Positions 1 through 12,794 of a DNA stretch of 64,000 bases are shown in pieces. The position numbers and the translations under genes are program-made. Each line of letters opens with the position of its first letter. Position 1 is the stretch's first letter. The notes below the pieces were generated by a model that saw nothing but the letters and a program-made list of their open reading frames with translations, was not told where the DNA came from and did not search any database. This DNA comes from Gonapodya prolifera JEL478 (Eukaryota > Monoblepharomycota > Monoblepharidomycetes > Monoblepharidales > Gonapodyaceae): positions 786,910 to 850,909 of the forward strand of contig KQ965736.1 in assembly GCA_001574975.1 (NCBI GenBank). The letters are read 5' to 3'.

Positions 1-1912
1 CGCGATAGAACGTCTGAGATGGATGATATGATATGATGACATAAGTGCAAAGGTCGGTTACCAAGACAAACTTACGGTGTTTAGGCAACCCTACCAAGAT
101 GGTCCCCTTGCGACCACGAGCAGGCCGAGCATAGAATATGCGCGATCGTGAAAAGACGAGCTGAGTGGGTTTCCTTTCGAACCAACTAGATCAGTCGGAA
201 TCCGCTTTACAATAACGCTGGGCTTTTACACACTCAAAGAACCCCTTGACTGTCACTCCCGGTTTATTCCCGTCTCCCACCCTGGGTTCTCCCGGGGGTT
301 CCACTATACGCGTAGTCGGTGTGCCCATGTCAGAGGCCATCGTGTTCCCTTCCGGATGTGAAGCAAGGTTCGGCGGGAGAACGGGTAGATCCCAGTCCAA
401 ATCCATGTCGAATTCGTCACAATCGCCAAACTCGTCCAGATCCATTCCACTCTCCGAGGCATTACTGGGGTTGCGGTTCTGACCTTGGAGTGCAGCGTCA
501 GTGGCGCTGGTCACAGCTGCAACCTCGACTACGCCATCGCCCATGGGTAGAATGGCAGCCTGTCTCCCGTGCACGATGTCCTCAATACCTGCCGGGTCTC
601 TCACGCTCGATTCCGAAGGAGATGGTAGCGTTGGATTGCGAGAGACGTCTTCAGATGTGCATCCGTCGCCAGTCTGGACTTTTTTGCGTTTTGGTGTGTG
701 TCGCTTCCTCTTCTTCGATGCTGCAGCGACTTGTGAAGGTGAGACCATCAGAACTTCCGATACGGCAGTAGTGGAAGGAGCTGGCAAGGCGTTTGCCGCA
801 GTTGTGATTGGGTGTGTCCCCACCCTGCGTTTCTTCTTCCCGTGCTCTGGTTCAAAAGGATCGCTTGGCGTTTTCCCACTCGTAGTATCTCTTGTTTTTA
901 GTCCAGGTAGCCCCCCTCTCTTTCGCTTTTTTGATCCACGTTTGGGTGGTGGGGGAGGTTGGTTTCCTGTTGTGGTCGTCGTGGCCAACTGCACCTGCGG
1001 AATAGGCGTGTGGTTCATTCCGAAGGAGTCACGTGAGATCATGCCTGGATGAACAAGTTCAGACGCTGGAGCGCCTGTAGAATGTTCCGTGTTATCTCGT
1101 GACCACTCGGATTACGACTTCTGACGTACCTGCAAGCTGGAACCAGCATCCATTCGATAGTGGAAGAAAGATGTAGAGCGAGGTGAGTATGTACGTCATG
1201 AGGGGATCACCGATCCTGAAAATGGTAATAAACAAGGGGAAGTCGGGGAAGTTTTACAAGTGCCAATGGCGTTTAGTTCATAACGACGGGAGGTACAAGA
1301 GTCTCAGTGCCATTCTCAAGCTCACCGGCCCAAAAGTTCCTCCCACGCAGGGCTCTTGACCTGATTTACGAGCGTGTTCGGGAAGTAGTTCTCGACACTT
1401 CGGGTCCCCGGAAGACAGTGAGTGGACTTGTCCCCAATCTACCACACAATGTGTGCAGTCGACCCATGGAGCCAATCATATAAAAAGAGGTTTGGTCCAA
1501 ATCTGCAATGTGATCACTAGGAATTCTGCATACCTGCCGATACCCGAAGGCAAGCACATTCGGAGTGCCCGATCGCAATATCCGTTCTATGGCACGATTT
1601 ACGAGCTGAAGAAAATCCTGCATCAGTCTTCTTGACTAAAAGTACTTTTAGTGGACACACCTCTCCTTGACCAGCTTGAGAAGCCCCTGGTTCTGCCTTT
1701 GGCGGCGGCCACCTTCCTCCCAGACTTCGCGCAACAAACGCACGCTCAAGAATGTCACTAAGCCCTGGTGCATGTTCAATGTCGCCGGCTATTGGATCCG
1801 TTTCTTGCACAGTGGAGGTGCCTGGAGTGTCCTGAGTCACGAACTGGCAATGCTCACGCAAAAAGACACCCAATGGAACGGGAGGGGATTCAAACAGCTC
1901 TGCGAGCAGCAT
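1..1912 (-). CDS. TERT: Telomerase reverse transcriptase, N-terminal part (runs off the left edge)
   Basis: This is the catalytic protein of telomerase, which extends chromosome ends in the nucleus. Only the N-terminal part is present; the reverse transcriptase domain lies beyond the left edge. I read exons at 1661-1912, 1534-1617, 1326-1438, 1130-1215, 230-1074, 76-160 and 1-13, all with GT-AG introns. The spliced protein shows the TEN-domain features of the family: NVLAFGYR after an amphipathic helix, then ENYFPNTLVNQVKSPAW, LLGRIGDPLMTYIL and an FQLAG turn. A long basic linker with several KKRKR-like nuclear signals follows (exon 230-1074). The last exons give SRSRIFYARPARGRKG and GLPKHHVLS, the signature at the entry of the RNA-binding domain in fungal TERTs. 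The start at 1912 is the first in-frame ATG after a stop; a tiny upstream exon cannot be excluded. The family call is strong because four separate exons match in the expected order. Confidence 0.88.
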
Positions 1913-2697
1913 CGGTCCTCAAATCACGCGAATTCCTGTGCAGTCGGTCTTCGCCTGTGATACTGTGGTCACTAGCAGCAATTTCTGAGTGTACCTTCCA
2001 AACAATTCCCTTCAAGGAAACGATCACATTCACACATCGGAGGCGGAACCGAGACCACTGACATAACCGCTCGGGAATTTAAAGCGTGGGCGAAGGCTAT
2101 ATTTCAAGGCTGATTCGATTGCACGCTCACCCCTCGCTTTGCTCGGAGCTCCGCGGGACGTCTGCAAGCGCAACTGCGAAATCTCCCCCTTAGAAGGTGC
2201 GACGCGGGAATTTCTTTGCTGAAAAAGGGAAAGGAGAATGATTACTCTCACGCTATATGACTCTCCAGGCACGAGATACTTTTGACACGAGCTACAAGAG
2301 GTAAGGGAAGTCGATTTGGGCTTCGATTTGTAAGAGAATGCATTGCGTGCACTAAGTGGTTGAGTGAGACGAAGGATAAAAAAACCGGGAAAGTATTGGT
2401 ACAACGAGCATTCGCCGAAATCGATAACGAGAGGGAAAACTCAAAAAGTATCTCTATTAGTTTGTGCGCAATCCCATGAAAGTGGACTTTGCGCCAGTCC
2501 TGAAGGTAATTCACCATTCATTGGCAGCATCGAAGCTTTTCAGCGAATTACAATGAACATCCGTAATCCGAGGAACCCAAACGCAGCTGTATGATTTAAA
2601 CAGAGAATTGACACTCGATTTCGCGCATCAACGTGCTCCGGAGTGTCATCAGGTAGCACTGAACAACCTCCGATTCTGCTCCGATTCTGTCTCACAC
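1913..2697. promoter_or_regulatory. Divergent intergenic region between TERT and the GH43 gene
   Basis: About 785 bp separate the TERT start (minus) from the GH43 start (plus). The reading frames here are short and disagree with each other, and none gave a recognisable protein. It must hold both promoters and 5' leaders. I see no convincing TATA box or repeat. Confidence 0.4.
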
Positions 2698-4525
2698 ATG
2701 TCCTACTCCGTGCAGCTGTGGGGCAAGGGCTTTGAGAATCACCGCGTGCCCGATTTAAGCAACGGGTTTTTTCGGAATCCGGTCTTCCCCGGTGTGTTTC
2801 GGTGTGTTTAACGAGAGTCGGAACTATGTCGAACGGCGATTTCTAGGCGACCATCCCGATCCTTCCATTCTGAAGGATGGCGACGACTACTACATGGTTC
2901 ACTCTTCGTTCGACGTGTATCCTGGGCTGATCATATATCAATCTCGGGATTTGATTAACTGGGTGCCGATTACAGCCGCTCTGACAAAATGGATTGGGTC
3001 AGTCTGGGCTTCATATCTCACAAAATTGTATGTGCATTCTGTTGCTTTCTGCAAATTCCCTTCATATAAATCGATTGCTGCTATAGCGGTGAAACATACT
3101 ACATCTATATCCCAGCACGAAGCATCGGTAAACCCACGAACTATGTCATCAGTGCGCCATCTATCACTGGTCCGTGGTCTGACCCAATCGACATGCATGC
3201 GCCACTGGGCCCGGACTTTCCCGCTTACATTGACCCGTCCCATGTTGTTGGCGAGGACGGAAAGAGATACCTATTCGTCGCTGGGACACACTACATGCAG
3301 CTAACGGATGACGGACTCTCAATCATACCCGAAACCTTCAAGTTAGCCGTCAAACCTTGCCCCATGCCAGACGAATGGCTGTATCATTCGCCTGCTCCAG
3401 AAGGACCCAAGGTTGCCCGTATCGGGGAGTATTTCTTCCTCACAACGGCGCAAGGAGGTACGGCGGGCCCGCCCACATCGCATTTCGTCTTTAGTTATCG
3501 GTCCAAGTCAATCCACGGCCCCTGGGAATTCAGCCCGCGCAACCCCGTCATGTACACTACGACACCCGAGGACAATTGGTGGTCCAAGGGTCATGGCACA
3601 CTCGTGCAAGGACCCAAAGGCGGTTCGAGCGAGTGGTATCTTGTCTTCCATGGGTACGAAAAGGAATATTACAACCTTGGTCGTCACACACTTCTTTCAC
3701 CGGTAGTCTTTACGGAAGACGGATGGTGGTACATCCCTGACCTGGACTTCTCAAAGCCACTGCCAATGCCGATTGTCTTGCCTGGGTGAGTTTCAATAAC
3801 GGACTACCGAGCCTCTTTATTGACGTCACTTCCCTCCCCCACTCAGAGAAAAGAAGTTCGACTTACCGTATAGCGACGATTTTTCAACCAATAAGTTCGG
3901 CATCCAATGGGGATTTTACATCTCGAAACCCGTCGCGGGACCGCTTCCAAACGCGGACCGCCGACCCCGCTATGAGCTCACTCCCAGTGGCAAACCCTCT
4001 CTCGTGCTCAACTGCAAAGGTGACAGCCCAGCGAATGCAGACCCTTTGACCTTTCGAACGGGGGACTACGCTTACACGATCAGCGTCAAAGTTACCCTCC
4101 TCAACCCAGAAACGGCTGCTGGGGGACTTCTGCTGTATTACAGCTCGAGAATGTATGCCGGCCTCAGTTTCGACGGGAGCGGTTCATTTTTTTTGCACCG
4201 ATACGGAACGGACCGTCCTCTTCCAAACCGTCTAAAGCGTCCTACTTCTCTCATGATTCGGTTGGTTCTCAATTACAAGCCCATGGTCCTCACCATGTAC
4301 ACCTGCGAGGACAGCGAAGGGAAAGAATGGAGGAGGTTTGAGACGCAAGTCAATGTGGACTCGTACCACCACAACTCAGTGTTTGACTTCATGAGCTTGA
4401 GACCGGCGCTGTATGCATCAGGCCAGGGGGAAGTGCGATTCGAGAACTTCACATACGAGATCAACGAGGTTAAAAAGCTTACAAATGATATTGGGCTCCT
4501 CCGCAAATTGATCGGAGAATATTAA
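2698..4525 (+). CDS. Glycoside hydrolase family 43 (beta-xylosidase / arabinofuranosidase type)
   Basis: A five-bladed beta-propeller glycosidase expected to trim xylan or arabinan side chains. Exons: 2698-2791, 2847-3027, 3087-3785, 3847-4525. The first splice creates NPVFPGDHPDPSILKDGDDY, the classic GH43 start with the catalytic base Asp in HPDPS. The pKa-modulating Asp sits in FPAYIDPSHV and the acid Glu in SPAPEGPKV. After about residue 330 a second beta-sandwich (YSDDFS to FENFTYEI) matches the C-terminal domain of subfamily 12-like enzymes. There is no signal peptide: the protein starts MSYSVQLWGKG, so it may act inside the cell or be released by another route, or a 5' exon is missing. 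An alternative in-frame ATG lies at 2608. Substrate preference cannot be read from sequence alone. The family call is firm. Confidence 0.88.
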
Positions 4526-4643
4526 GGTAGTAAAAGGCACGTAAATACACGAGCACATTGAAATGATGGAAACGTTGGGAAAACTAAGCTTGCTGCGGCC
4601 ACCTGTTCCACGAAATCCAACTGCAACTGCCCCTTTCCTCATC

Positions 4644-7600
4644 ATGTCGGGTGCTTCCGCATCTTCGTATCGCATAGGCGTGCGCAAGAAAAAGAACGAC
4701 TCTTCGGGAACTCAAGACGGATTATCGACCGTGCTTGGCCACTTTGATGTCACTTCTTCTATTGCCAGTGCAAGCGGGGAACTTGCTGCGTTGGCACGGG
4801 CCCTTGGAAATGACGGTGAAATGGAGTCGGCGCTGGGAGGCGTTGCTGCTCAGGACGAGCTGGAACAGACACTGATGCGCCAGGTGAGATTCTAATTCAC
4901 AATTGCGGTTCCCCGACTTGCAGTTCCCTCTCACGTCCCTTTTCTTTCCACTCGTCTCTTCTCCACCGGATGTTGTCACAACGGCTCTTGCCTCTCTTGT
5001 GCACTCGTCGCTCGTGACTTAACTTGACTGGTCGGGGTGTCTTCGCAAAAAGGCGGACGAGCGCATCCGAGCTCAGGATGACGCAGCGGACCAAAAGAGG
5101 CTGAAGAGAACTGAGAAAGATATCTCTGATGTTCGCGCGAAGATGAATACTCTCTCGCGCAGACTGGGAAATAGACAAACACTACTCTCCGAAAGGCAGG
5201 TTATCAAGGACCAACTGCAAGAATTGGTGGGTATTCCGGTCGACGATGGGACGTATGGGTTGTGGCGCAACGTTGGGTACCTTAAACCATGGGGGAGAAT
5301 GGAAAACGAAACACATTTTGAAGCAGGAATCATGGACCAGGATAGAGGGCACCATCAGCACTCACCAAACATTCGGGACAGTAGTCAGGTCATGGGCGTA
5401 TTCCATGGAGCGCTGATAGTGCCTTTGATTTGCGTGTGGCCTGTTTCTCACGTAACGCACCGCAGCGCTCTGGCCTCCAGTCCCTCGATAACGACCACCG
5501 CGACATTCTTGCCCGCATTTCGGACCGAGACCGTGCTGCCCAAGACGCCTCCGCTCCGTCATCCCGCCATGGACCCTCAACCACCTCGGGAAGTCGGCAT
5601 ACTTCATTAGCCTCGCGACGCCCGGTTGAATCAGAGCGCGACAGACTCATCCGCGAGGGGAAGATAACACCATTTCAAGCACAAGACCTCGAAAAATCGG
5701 ATAAAATTATTCGCAAGGATGGTGCCCAACGCAGCAAGAACCACGGGACGTTTGGCGCTCGAAATGATGTAGAAATGTCGAGGCGGAGTGGCATGGTGGC
5801 TCGCGGTGGAAGGCACGAGAAGGAGACTGCTGCGAGTGCTCTTGAGTCGGATCGTGCCACCGGGTTGCCTGCTAGTGGCTCTCCAGAGTCCCTACGGAAA
5901 CGCAAGCGCCGCGCCGGACGTGTGGAGTCTGACGACGACGAGGATGTGGCTGAAGTATCCGCGTCTCGACAAGAGAGTAAAATTCACATAGCAACGGAGT
6001 CGGGATTAGACCCGCAAGAAGAAGGCCGTCCTGCCAAGCCCAGTCTGCGTCGTACACGCAAACGCCGACGTAGCATTTCGACGGAGTCAAACAGCGACGC
6101 GTCTGTTCCCGAGGATGGCGTTTTCCGACCAGACTCTTCTTCATCATCGTCTTCTTACGATGCCGGTTCCCAGTTGGAATCCGACGCTGAGGAAGACCCG
6201 TTGCTTTCTGATGATGACGGTGCGTCTCCTGGTAGTGCCCACCGCTCCTTTGTGCCCAACCCTTCGACGTATGCCGATGACGGGGACGAAGCGGTGTTTC
6301 AGGCGCGCCTGGAGAATTGGGCTCGCTCAAGGGCTCGAAGACGGGCTCGATTGGAGGGAAATGGGTCTGCAGAGTCTCGAGAGGCCTTGGATCTACAGAA
6401 CGACGATGCCGACGACTTTGACCCCACCGAGACAGAGCCATTCCTCCCCCACCCCGAGCTAAGGGACCACTCCGTGGATGCACGACTCAATGTTCCAGGT
6501 GATGTCTGGGAGAAATTGCTGGATTACCAAAAGACAGGTGTGAGGTGGATGTGGGAGCTACGGAGAAGGGAAGTCGGAGGAATTGTTGGGGACGAAATGG
6601 TGGGTTGATTTTGGTGGTGAACATGCTGCTGTTCTGGCTGATTTTTGTGTATCGCATGGTGGAATTGCTAATAGGGATTGGGAAAGACTGTGGTATGTTC
6701 AGTTCTCCAGAAGTAATGTCCACTCGCTTCAGTTGACGAGGACGTTCCAACTAACAGCAAGTTATCGCTCTTCTGGCCTCGCTTCATCGCTCTCGCCTAC
6801 TTCGCCTGCCCGTTCTTGTGCTTTGTCCTGCCACAGTGCTCCGCCAGTGGGTGCAAGAGTTCCACAAGTGGTGGCCTCCACTTCGCGTTGCTGTCCTGCA
6901 CTCAAGTGGGAGCGGAATGGAGGGGGATGCGGTAGGGAGGGGCTGGGGGGGCTCAATGGACGAGGAAGAGTTCTTCAGTGATGATAGTGAACGAGGCGGA
7001 AGGAGAGCAAAAAAGGCTACCGGGAGAAGAAAACCCGGTAAAGTTGATGGGAGGGCCGCATCATTAGTGGAGAGGATTTCGGAACAGGGTGGGTTTAGTT
7101 TGTGATAGCAGCGACGTTCCCCCCACACTCACAGGATTCTGCATGGAACAAACAGGCCACGTTCTAATTACAACGTATACGAGTGCTCAGCTGCACCGGG
7201 ATCTACTCCTTCCGGTTGAATGGGCCTGCGCTGTCTTAGACGAAGGGCACAAAATACGAAATCCTGATGCTGACGTAACTCTTGTGTGCAAGCAGTTGAG
7301 AGTGCGTTCAATTGTTTCCGGTGTGATCATCTGAGAGTCACTGACCTGAGCTGAATAGACACCGCACAGATTGATATTGAGCGGCACACCGATACAAAAT
7401 AACCTCACCGAGCTTTGGTCCCTGCTTGACTTCGTATACCCGGGGAGACTGGGGGTAGGTGGATTTGAACGCGACCAACAGTATACGCTCATTCTGGCAC
7501 ACACCTGGTTTTGTAGACGCTCCCAGTTTTCCATGCTCAGTTTTCTCTCCCCATCCGCCTGGGTGGCTATGCCAATGCTTCTAATATGCAGGTCCAGGCT

Positions 7601-9576
7601 GCTTATCGTTGTGCCACTGTTCTCCGGGATCTTATTACACCTTACCTTTTACGGCGAATGAAAGCTGATGTTGCCCATCAACTCCCCGGCAAGAGCGAGC
7701 AAGTCTTGTTCTGCAGGCTCTCGGCGGAGCAGAGAAAAGTATACGAAGGTTTCTTGTCTGGCAAGGAGGTCGAGGCAATTCTAGGGGGAAAGAGACATGT
7801 CTTATTTGGCATTGACTATTTGAGGAAGATTTGCAACCATCCGGATTTGTTGCAACGGGTTGAACGAGAAGGGGTGAGCCATCGTGACTTAGCATGGCTT
7901 TATGTCTATTTGATCTCCCTCGTACTCCCAGAACCCTGATTTCGGCGATTACCAAAAGTCTGGTAAAATGAAGGTTGTCAAGGCCCTTCTAGAGCTTTGG
8001 CGCGATGGCGATCATAAAGTCCTCCTCTTCTGCCAAACTCGACAAATGTTGGACATACTCGAACGATTTGTGCGGAGCGAGAGTGGGTTATCAATATTTT
8101 GGTCGCTGATGTGAGGGTGTAAAATCAAATAACGTTATGGTTTGGTTTGATCTTTCAGGCTATCCATATCGACGAATGGATGGTGAAACTGCGATCAAGA
8201 ATCGAATGACGCTCGTGGACGAGTTTAACTTGGATCCTTCCGTTTACGTATTTCTTCTCACCACCAAGGTCGGGGGTCTCGGTGTCAACCTGACGGGAGC
8301 AGATCGAGTCATCATTTTTGATCCAGATTGGGCGAGTAGGGTGAAGTGGCGGATGATTGAATGCGTGTCAATAACTTTTATGTCGCACAGAATCCATCTA
8401 CCGATGTTCAGGCGAGAGAGAGGGCATGGCGATTAGGTCAAAAGAGAGAGGTCACAATTTACAGGTTGATGACATCAGGTACGATTGAGGAGAAAATATA
8501 TCACAGGTATAGTTCAGTCCTTCTTCGACCAGGACGATGACTTGACTTCTTTGTGAAGGCAAATTTTCAAGCAGTTTCTTACCAACAAAATCCTCAAAGA
8601 CCCCAAGCAGCGACGATTTTTCAAGGCAAATGATCTCCATGATCTCTTTTCGCTCTCTTCGGGAACGGAAAAGCGTACAGAAACGGGAGAGCTGTTTCGA
8701 GACATGGATATGGACGTTGAAATCAAAGTCGGAAAAGACAAATCTTCAGATCGAAGTAAGAAGGGCAAGAAGAAGCGACAAGTCGCGATTTTGGGGGAAA
8801 TAAACGATCTTGACAAGGCTGAGGATTATCGTCCTGCGCAAGAGGAAGAAGAGAATAATGACGTTCCCCGTGGAAACACAGGAGCTGGTCCGGACGAGGA
8901 CTCTCGAATCCTGAAGAGTTTGTTTGAAATGACGGGAGTGCATAGTGCACTCAAGCATGACGTAATCATGGACAGTGCCAATCCGGAATTTGTCATCGTG
9001 GAGAAAGAGGCAGCAAAGATTGCAGACGCTGCGATCGCGGCTCTTAAAGAATCCAAGCGGCAGCGCAGACGAGAGGACGTTTCAGTACCCACATGGACAG
9101 GAATGTCCGGGCAGGCCGGAGCCCAAAGAGTGTCGCACGGACCAGCAAAGCGTTTTGGTACTAAGCTGAACTCTCGTTTCGGCGCTAGTTCATCGAAGGC
9201 ACCTTTAGTAGGCTCGTTAGGCCAAAACAATGCTCAATCACAATCGATGAGCTCCGCCTCGATCTTGGCAAGTCTCCAAGATAAGACGAGTGGCCCTACC
9301 ACTACAGTGCTAGGAGGACGTCAACTTGTTTCTGGTGCGGGCGAGCAAAGTGGTGGCAATTTCGCGACCCTGGCGGAGGAGATTACTGACCACCTTGTGC
9401 GTCATGATGGGAGAAGTACGACTGGTGACATTGTGAACGCGTTCAGGAGTAAGATACCAGAAAGCAGTGGTGGTGAAGGAGTGCTGGCCTTCAAAAAGAT
9501 CTTGAAAGAGCTTGCAACTATGGAGAAAGACGCCAGTGGAAAGGGGTGTTGGATTTTGAAACAAGATTTTGCATAG
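4644..9576 (+). CDS. RAD26: SNF2-family ATPase Rad26/CSB (ERCC6), transcription-coupled repair
   Basis: A DNA translocase that engages RNA polymerase II stalled at lesions and starts transcription-coupled nucleotide excision repair in the nucleus. Exons as read: 4644-4883, 5053-5226, 5466-6599, 6675-6692, 6758-7088, 7135-7301, 7359-7454, 7517-7873, 7932-8082, 8159-8331, 8391-8506, 8559-9576. Helicase motifs in order: GDEM/GLGKTV (Walker A, on an 18-nt exon), [19 protein letters not shown] (motif II), [61 protein letters not shown] (motif VI). [13 protein letters not shown] followed by GGYANAS is characteristic of CSB rather than other SNF2 proteins. The N-terminus has a coiled coil, the middle is acidic, and the C-terminus ends in a winged-helix-like stretch as in CSB. 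The start could be 4563 instead (in frame, 27 residues longer). The 5227-5465 intron is long (239 nt) and may hide an exon. Confidence 0.92.
8332..8390 (+). other. GC-AG intron in the CSB gene
   Basis: Splicing at gcgagt (8332) joins DPDW to [17 protein letters not shown], exactly the CSB consensus. The nearest in-phase GT donor (8341) would add Ala-Ser-Arg inside a motif that is invariant in the family. Confidence 0.65.
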
Positions 9577-9620
9577 ATCATAATTCGTTAATGTCTATAG
9601 TCTTAGATGTATATAGTTGA

Positions 9621-12600
9621 TTAGAGCTTCGCCTGCCCGGCGGCCAACTTGTTTTTGTCTGCATTTGTCATGCGAACGTAAGTGTTGTTACCGGGTGGCA
9701 TCCAGTAGTCAGCGGCTTTGAAGCCCTCTTTCCGATATTCCACTTTCCGATGCTTGAAAGTCCCCGTAATTTCCATTGCGGGCAATATTCTGACAAAAAC
9801 AGGGACCGCATCTAGGCATCCAACGAGTGAGAAAGAGCCCCAAAACTAAAACGATTCATGTCTCACATCTGGGCAAAACTTTGAGGGCATGGGTTGCAAG
9901 GTCTTTTACTATATCATCGACGGGCTTGTTCACGTAGTCTTCGTGGATAACAAGCGCAGCCATTCCAGCATTGCCATCGTTGGCTGGTACGGGTACCCCT
10001 ATTTCGTCATTGATTAGTTAGATGTGGTTGAAATCACGCGTCATGGCTGCTTACCGTATACATTCGCTTCCTATGTTGAGGGGGTCATGATTAATATGAT
10101 ACATACAACCAGAAAAATAGAAAAGGGAAGGGCGGAGAACGACGATACGCACCTGGATTGCTTTCATCTCAGCAAGGAGATTTCCGACCTCCTGCGTTGA
10201 AACGTTTTCAGCTTTCCAGCTGGGGCAATAATGTTCATTTGTGAATCCGTGCGATTCAATGACACCAGTTGCGCTTACCGGAAAGTATCACCTGGCAGTA
10301 AATTGAGTTCAGTTAAGTGTGAAAGGGGATCGGAAGTGGAAGGACCTCACCTATACGATCGCAGAACCAATACCACCCCTCATTATCTCGCATAATCAGG
10401 TCCTTTAACGAGTTTAGCCACTCAAGGAGAGCCCATCTCCAGCTCTAGACATTACTCACCCCCATGCGCCACCAGGCGTCACCTTTTGCGAACACATCAC
10501 GAACGACCTAGGGGGACAAGCACTGAACCAATGATGTTTGAGATCCCATAACACCGCGTAAGTACCTTCTTGTTTGTTGCGCCTTCATTGTTCTTGTACG
10601 ATGGTTGTCCAGGTCGCTCAGGATTATACTGCAAGTCAAGAGAGAAGACACCAGTTGGAAACCTCCGTGAATCGTCAATGTGAATGTTGGCAGTCTCACC
10701 GGTCCCAAGCAATCTCCCGGCTCATTGGGCCCACAAGGGATACACAACCCAGTGCTTGGATCACGAATCGGCTCTTCAGTCTCTTGGTCGACTTTGATGA
10801 GTTGAGGGCCAGGCAAGAGGCGCTGGATGGGGCCTCGTCGACCAAGCGACCCGATCCCGACAACGCCGCCGTGGTACTCGTTGACAATGTACGAAGTCCC
10901 ATCCGATGCAGCGAAAAACTCGACGATTGTTTCAAGCCCGAAGCGGTCGTAGAATTCTGGTGTAAGGACGGGTGTTCATTCGAGAGCGTTGATGCTTGCC
11001 ACGTTTGCCTCTCACCTTTGAAGATTTCTAAGCGCAGTGAACGCAATGAACGAACTTGAATGGCAGAAGCGAAGCATAGAATAAGCGTGCAATACACTCA
11101 CCTTTACGCAGCCCAGCCCCGGAAATGCGGCGTACCGAGTGAAGCTTGTCTGTCGGACGCGGAGGTTGGGCAAGGAGGTACTGAGACGGATGGAAGTTAG
11201 CGATGTCTGGATAGTCAACCGATGGGTGAACACACCCTGCAGAGCTCGCCGAGATACCAGAAAGTCGTAACCTTTTGACAATCAGTTAGGACACGAGGCA
11301 ACCCCGGTCTCTGTTTGGCAACCGCTTACTTTGTACTGGATGCACTGCTCCCAGAAGCGCGACGCAGAAAACTTGCGCAAAGGCACAAACGTTGCACCCC
11401 TCGAGATGCACATGATGAATGGAGTGAACGCCTGGGCGTGGTACAGGGGTGTTGCGCCCATGTGAGTGTCTGACTCGAGCGGCATAAGCCCTCTAAACGC
11501 AAAAGGTTCGGGATGAATAGATTCTGAGCAAGAATGAAAATGAAAGTTGAAGCTCACGCGATGGGCCCAGTGGGTCCCGCGGCAGCAATTAGTGCGAAAT
11601 GATCGCGCTGGCCTCCTTTGGGAAGCCCGGTTGTCCCCGAAGTATAAATGATATAGCTCTGAAAAGTATGTGATCAGAATCAGGAACAAAGTATAAGTGA
11701 GAGGGGGAGACGCACCGTGTCCGTTGGTTGAGTTTCTTTCATTATTTTTGCGATAGGTTCAAATGCTTCAAGCGATGGTCCGAATTCTTTGAGCCGCTTT
11801 TCACTAATGAAGCCGTCGACTTCGAAATCTGGAGCCTCTTCTGTGAGTCCGGGAACATCGTCAGACTAAAGGGAGGCGCCGTTCGGTATAAGATGCCTCG
11901 CAAAGTGAATGGGATGACTCTTCTCAAACCTGAGTCCAGAAGTACAGCTTGATCCCCGCGTTCCTCAGATCGGGAGCTATCTCGCGGACAGCGTCTACGA
12001 ATGTGGACTCGAAGATGAACGATTTCGAGCTGGCGATTTTGATGCAGTGGAGGACTTCCGTGCAAAGCAAAGGGAGGATAATATAGGAATGTGCATTCGG
12101 GCAATCACACGTTTTCACGTACGGGCAGCTCCACGGAGATTGGTATTTTGTGGCGCCTATGTGAACAAAGGTATACTCTTTGAACAAAAAAGAAAGGTAA
12201 CGTCTCCACGACATGAGCTTACCATGGCATATCTAGCCTTCAAAACTCCAACAATTGCCATGCACAGCTGGGCATTGTTTTCAAGCATCAGGCCAGCTGT
12301 CTCTCCCGGCTGGTGCCCTTGCTGCAGCAGGTAGTTCGCCAGTCGTGTCGTGATTTTGTTGAACTCTAACAGAAGAAGGGAGTATCGGTTTCCGAATGAC
12401 ACGTCCCGTTACGTTTGTAAGAATGATTACCGACCTTCGTAGTTCCATTCCCGCATATCGTGGTTGCGGATGCAAACTTTTTTTGGCAGCCTCTTCGCGG
12501 TGTCAATAAATGTGTAGAGCCCGTGGTTTCTGTTGGCGCTCAGCTGCTTATTGGCGTGCGACAGTAATCCGAGGTCCCGTCCGAATCTCCGAACGTCGCC

Positions 12601-12794
12601 GACAAAGTTCCATCTGCGACCGAATGTCAATGTCACGGTAAAATAAAAGATTGGATCAGCAATGGATTGCCTACCTTGCATCAGCATACATAAAAGATGC
12701 CGCTCCCGCCACTGATCCCGCAACTGCAGTGGTTCCCCCAACTGATGATCCGATCAGCAGGGAATGCGCGTTGTTCAGGATTATTCCAGCCATC
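9621..12794 (-). CDS. FAT1: Fat1/SLC27-type very-long-chain acyl-CoA synthetase (fatty acid transport protein)
   Basis: Activates long and very long fatty acids to CoA thioesters through an acyl-AMP intermediate and couples this to uptake, at the ER, plasma membrane or peroxisome. Twenty exons: 12675-12794, 12435-12613, 12223-12365, 12123-12156, 11930-12054, 11716-11865, 11558-11658, 11330-11492, 11236-11271, 11102-11180, 11016-11027, 10700-10956, 10566-10628, 10460-10507, 10351-10402, 10279-10291, 10153-10219, 10055-10070, 9867-9998, 9621-9811. The spliced protein has a small hydrophobic N-terminal segment (TTAVAGSVAGAASF), NLRGAALLHCI, the AMP-binding loop SYIIYTSGTTGLPKGG, FFAASDGT in place of the YGATEGN motif, and the FATP/VLACS signature DRIGDTFRWKAENVSTQEV. 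That signature separates it from other acyl-CoA synthetases. The C-terminus NKLAAGQAKL is basic, ends in KL and lacks a clear SKL. It shares a 150-bp divergent promoter with the KIAA0930 homologue. The many tiny exons are noted under findings. Confidence 0.9.

Noticed and set aside
191-1042. A stand-alone nuclear protein with poly-basic runs
   Set aside because: Splice sites on both sides join it to exons with clear TERT signatures, so it is the TERT linker exon.
8332-8390. Use of the GT donor at 8341 in CSB
   Set aside because: It would insert three residues into DPDWNPSTD, which is invariant in the family; the GC donor gives the exact consensus.
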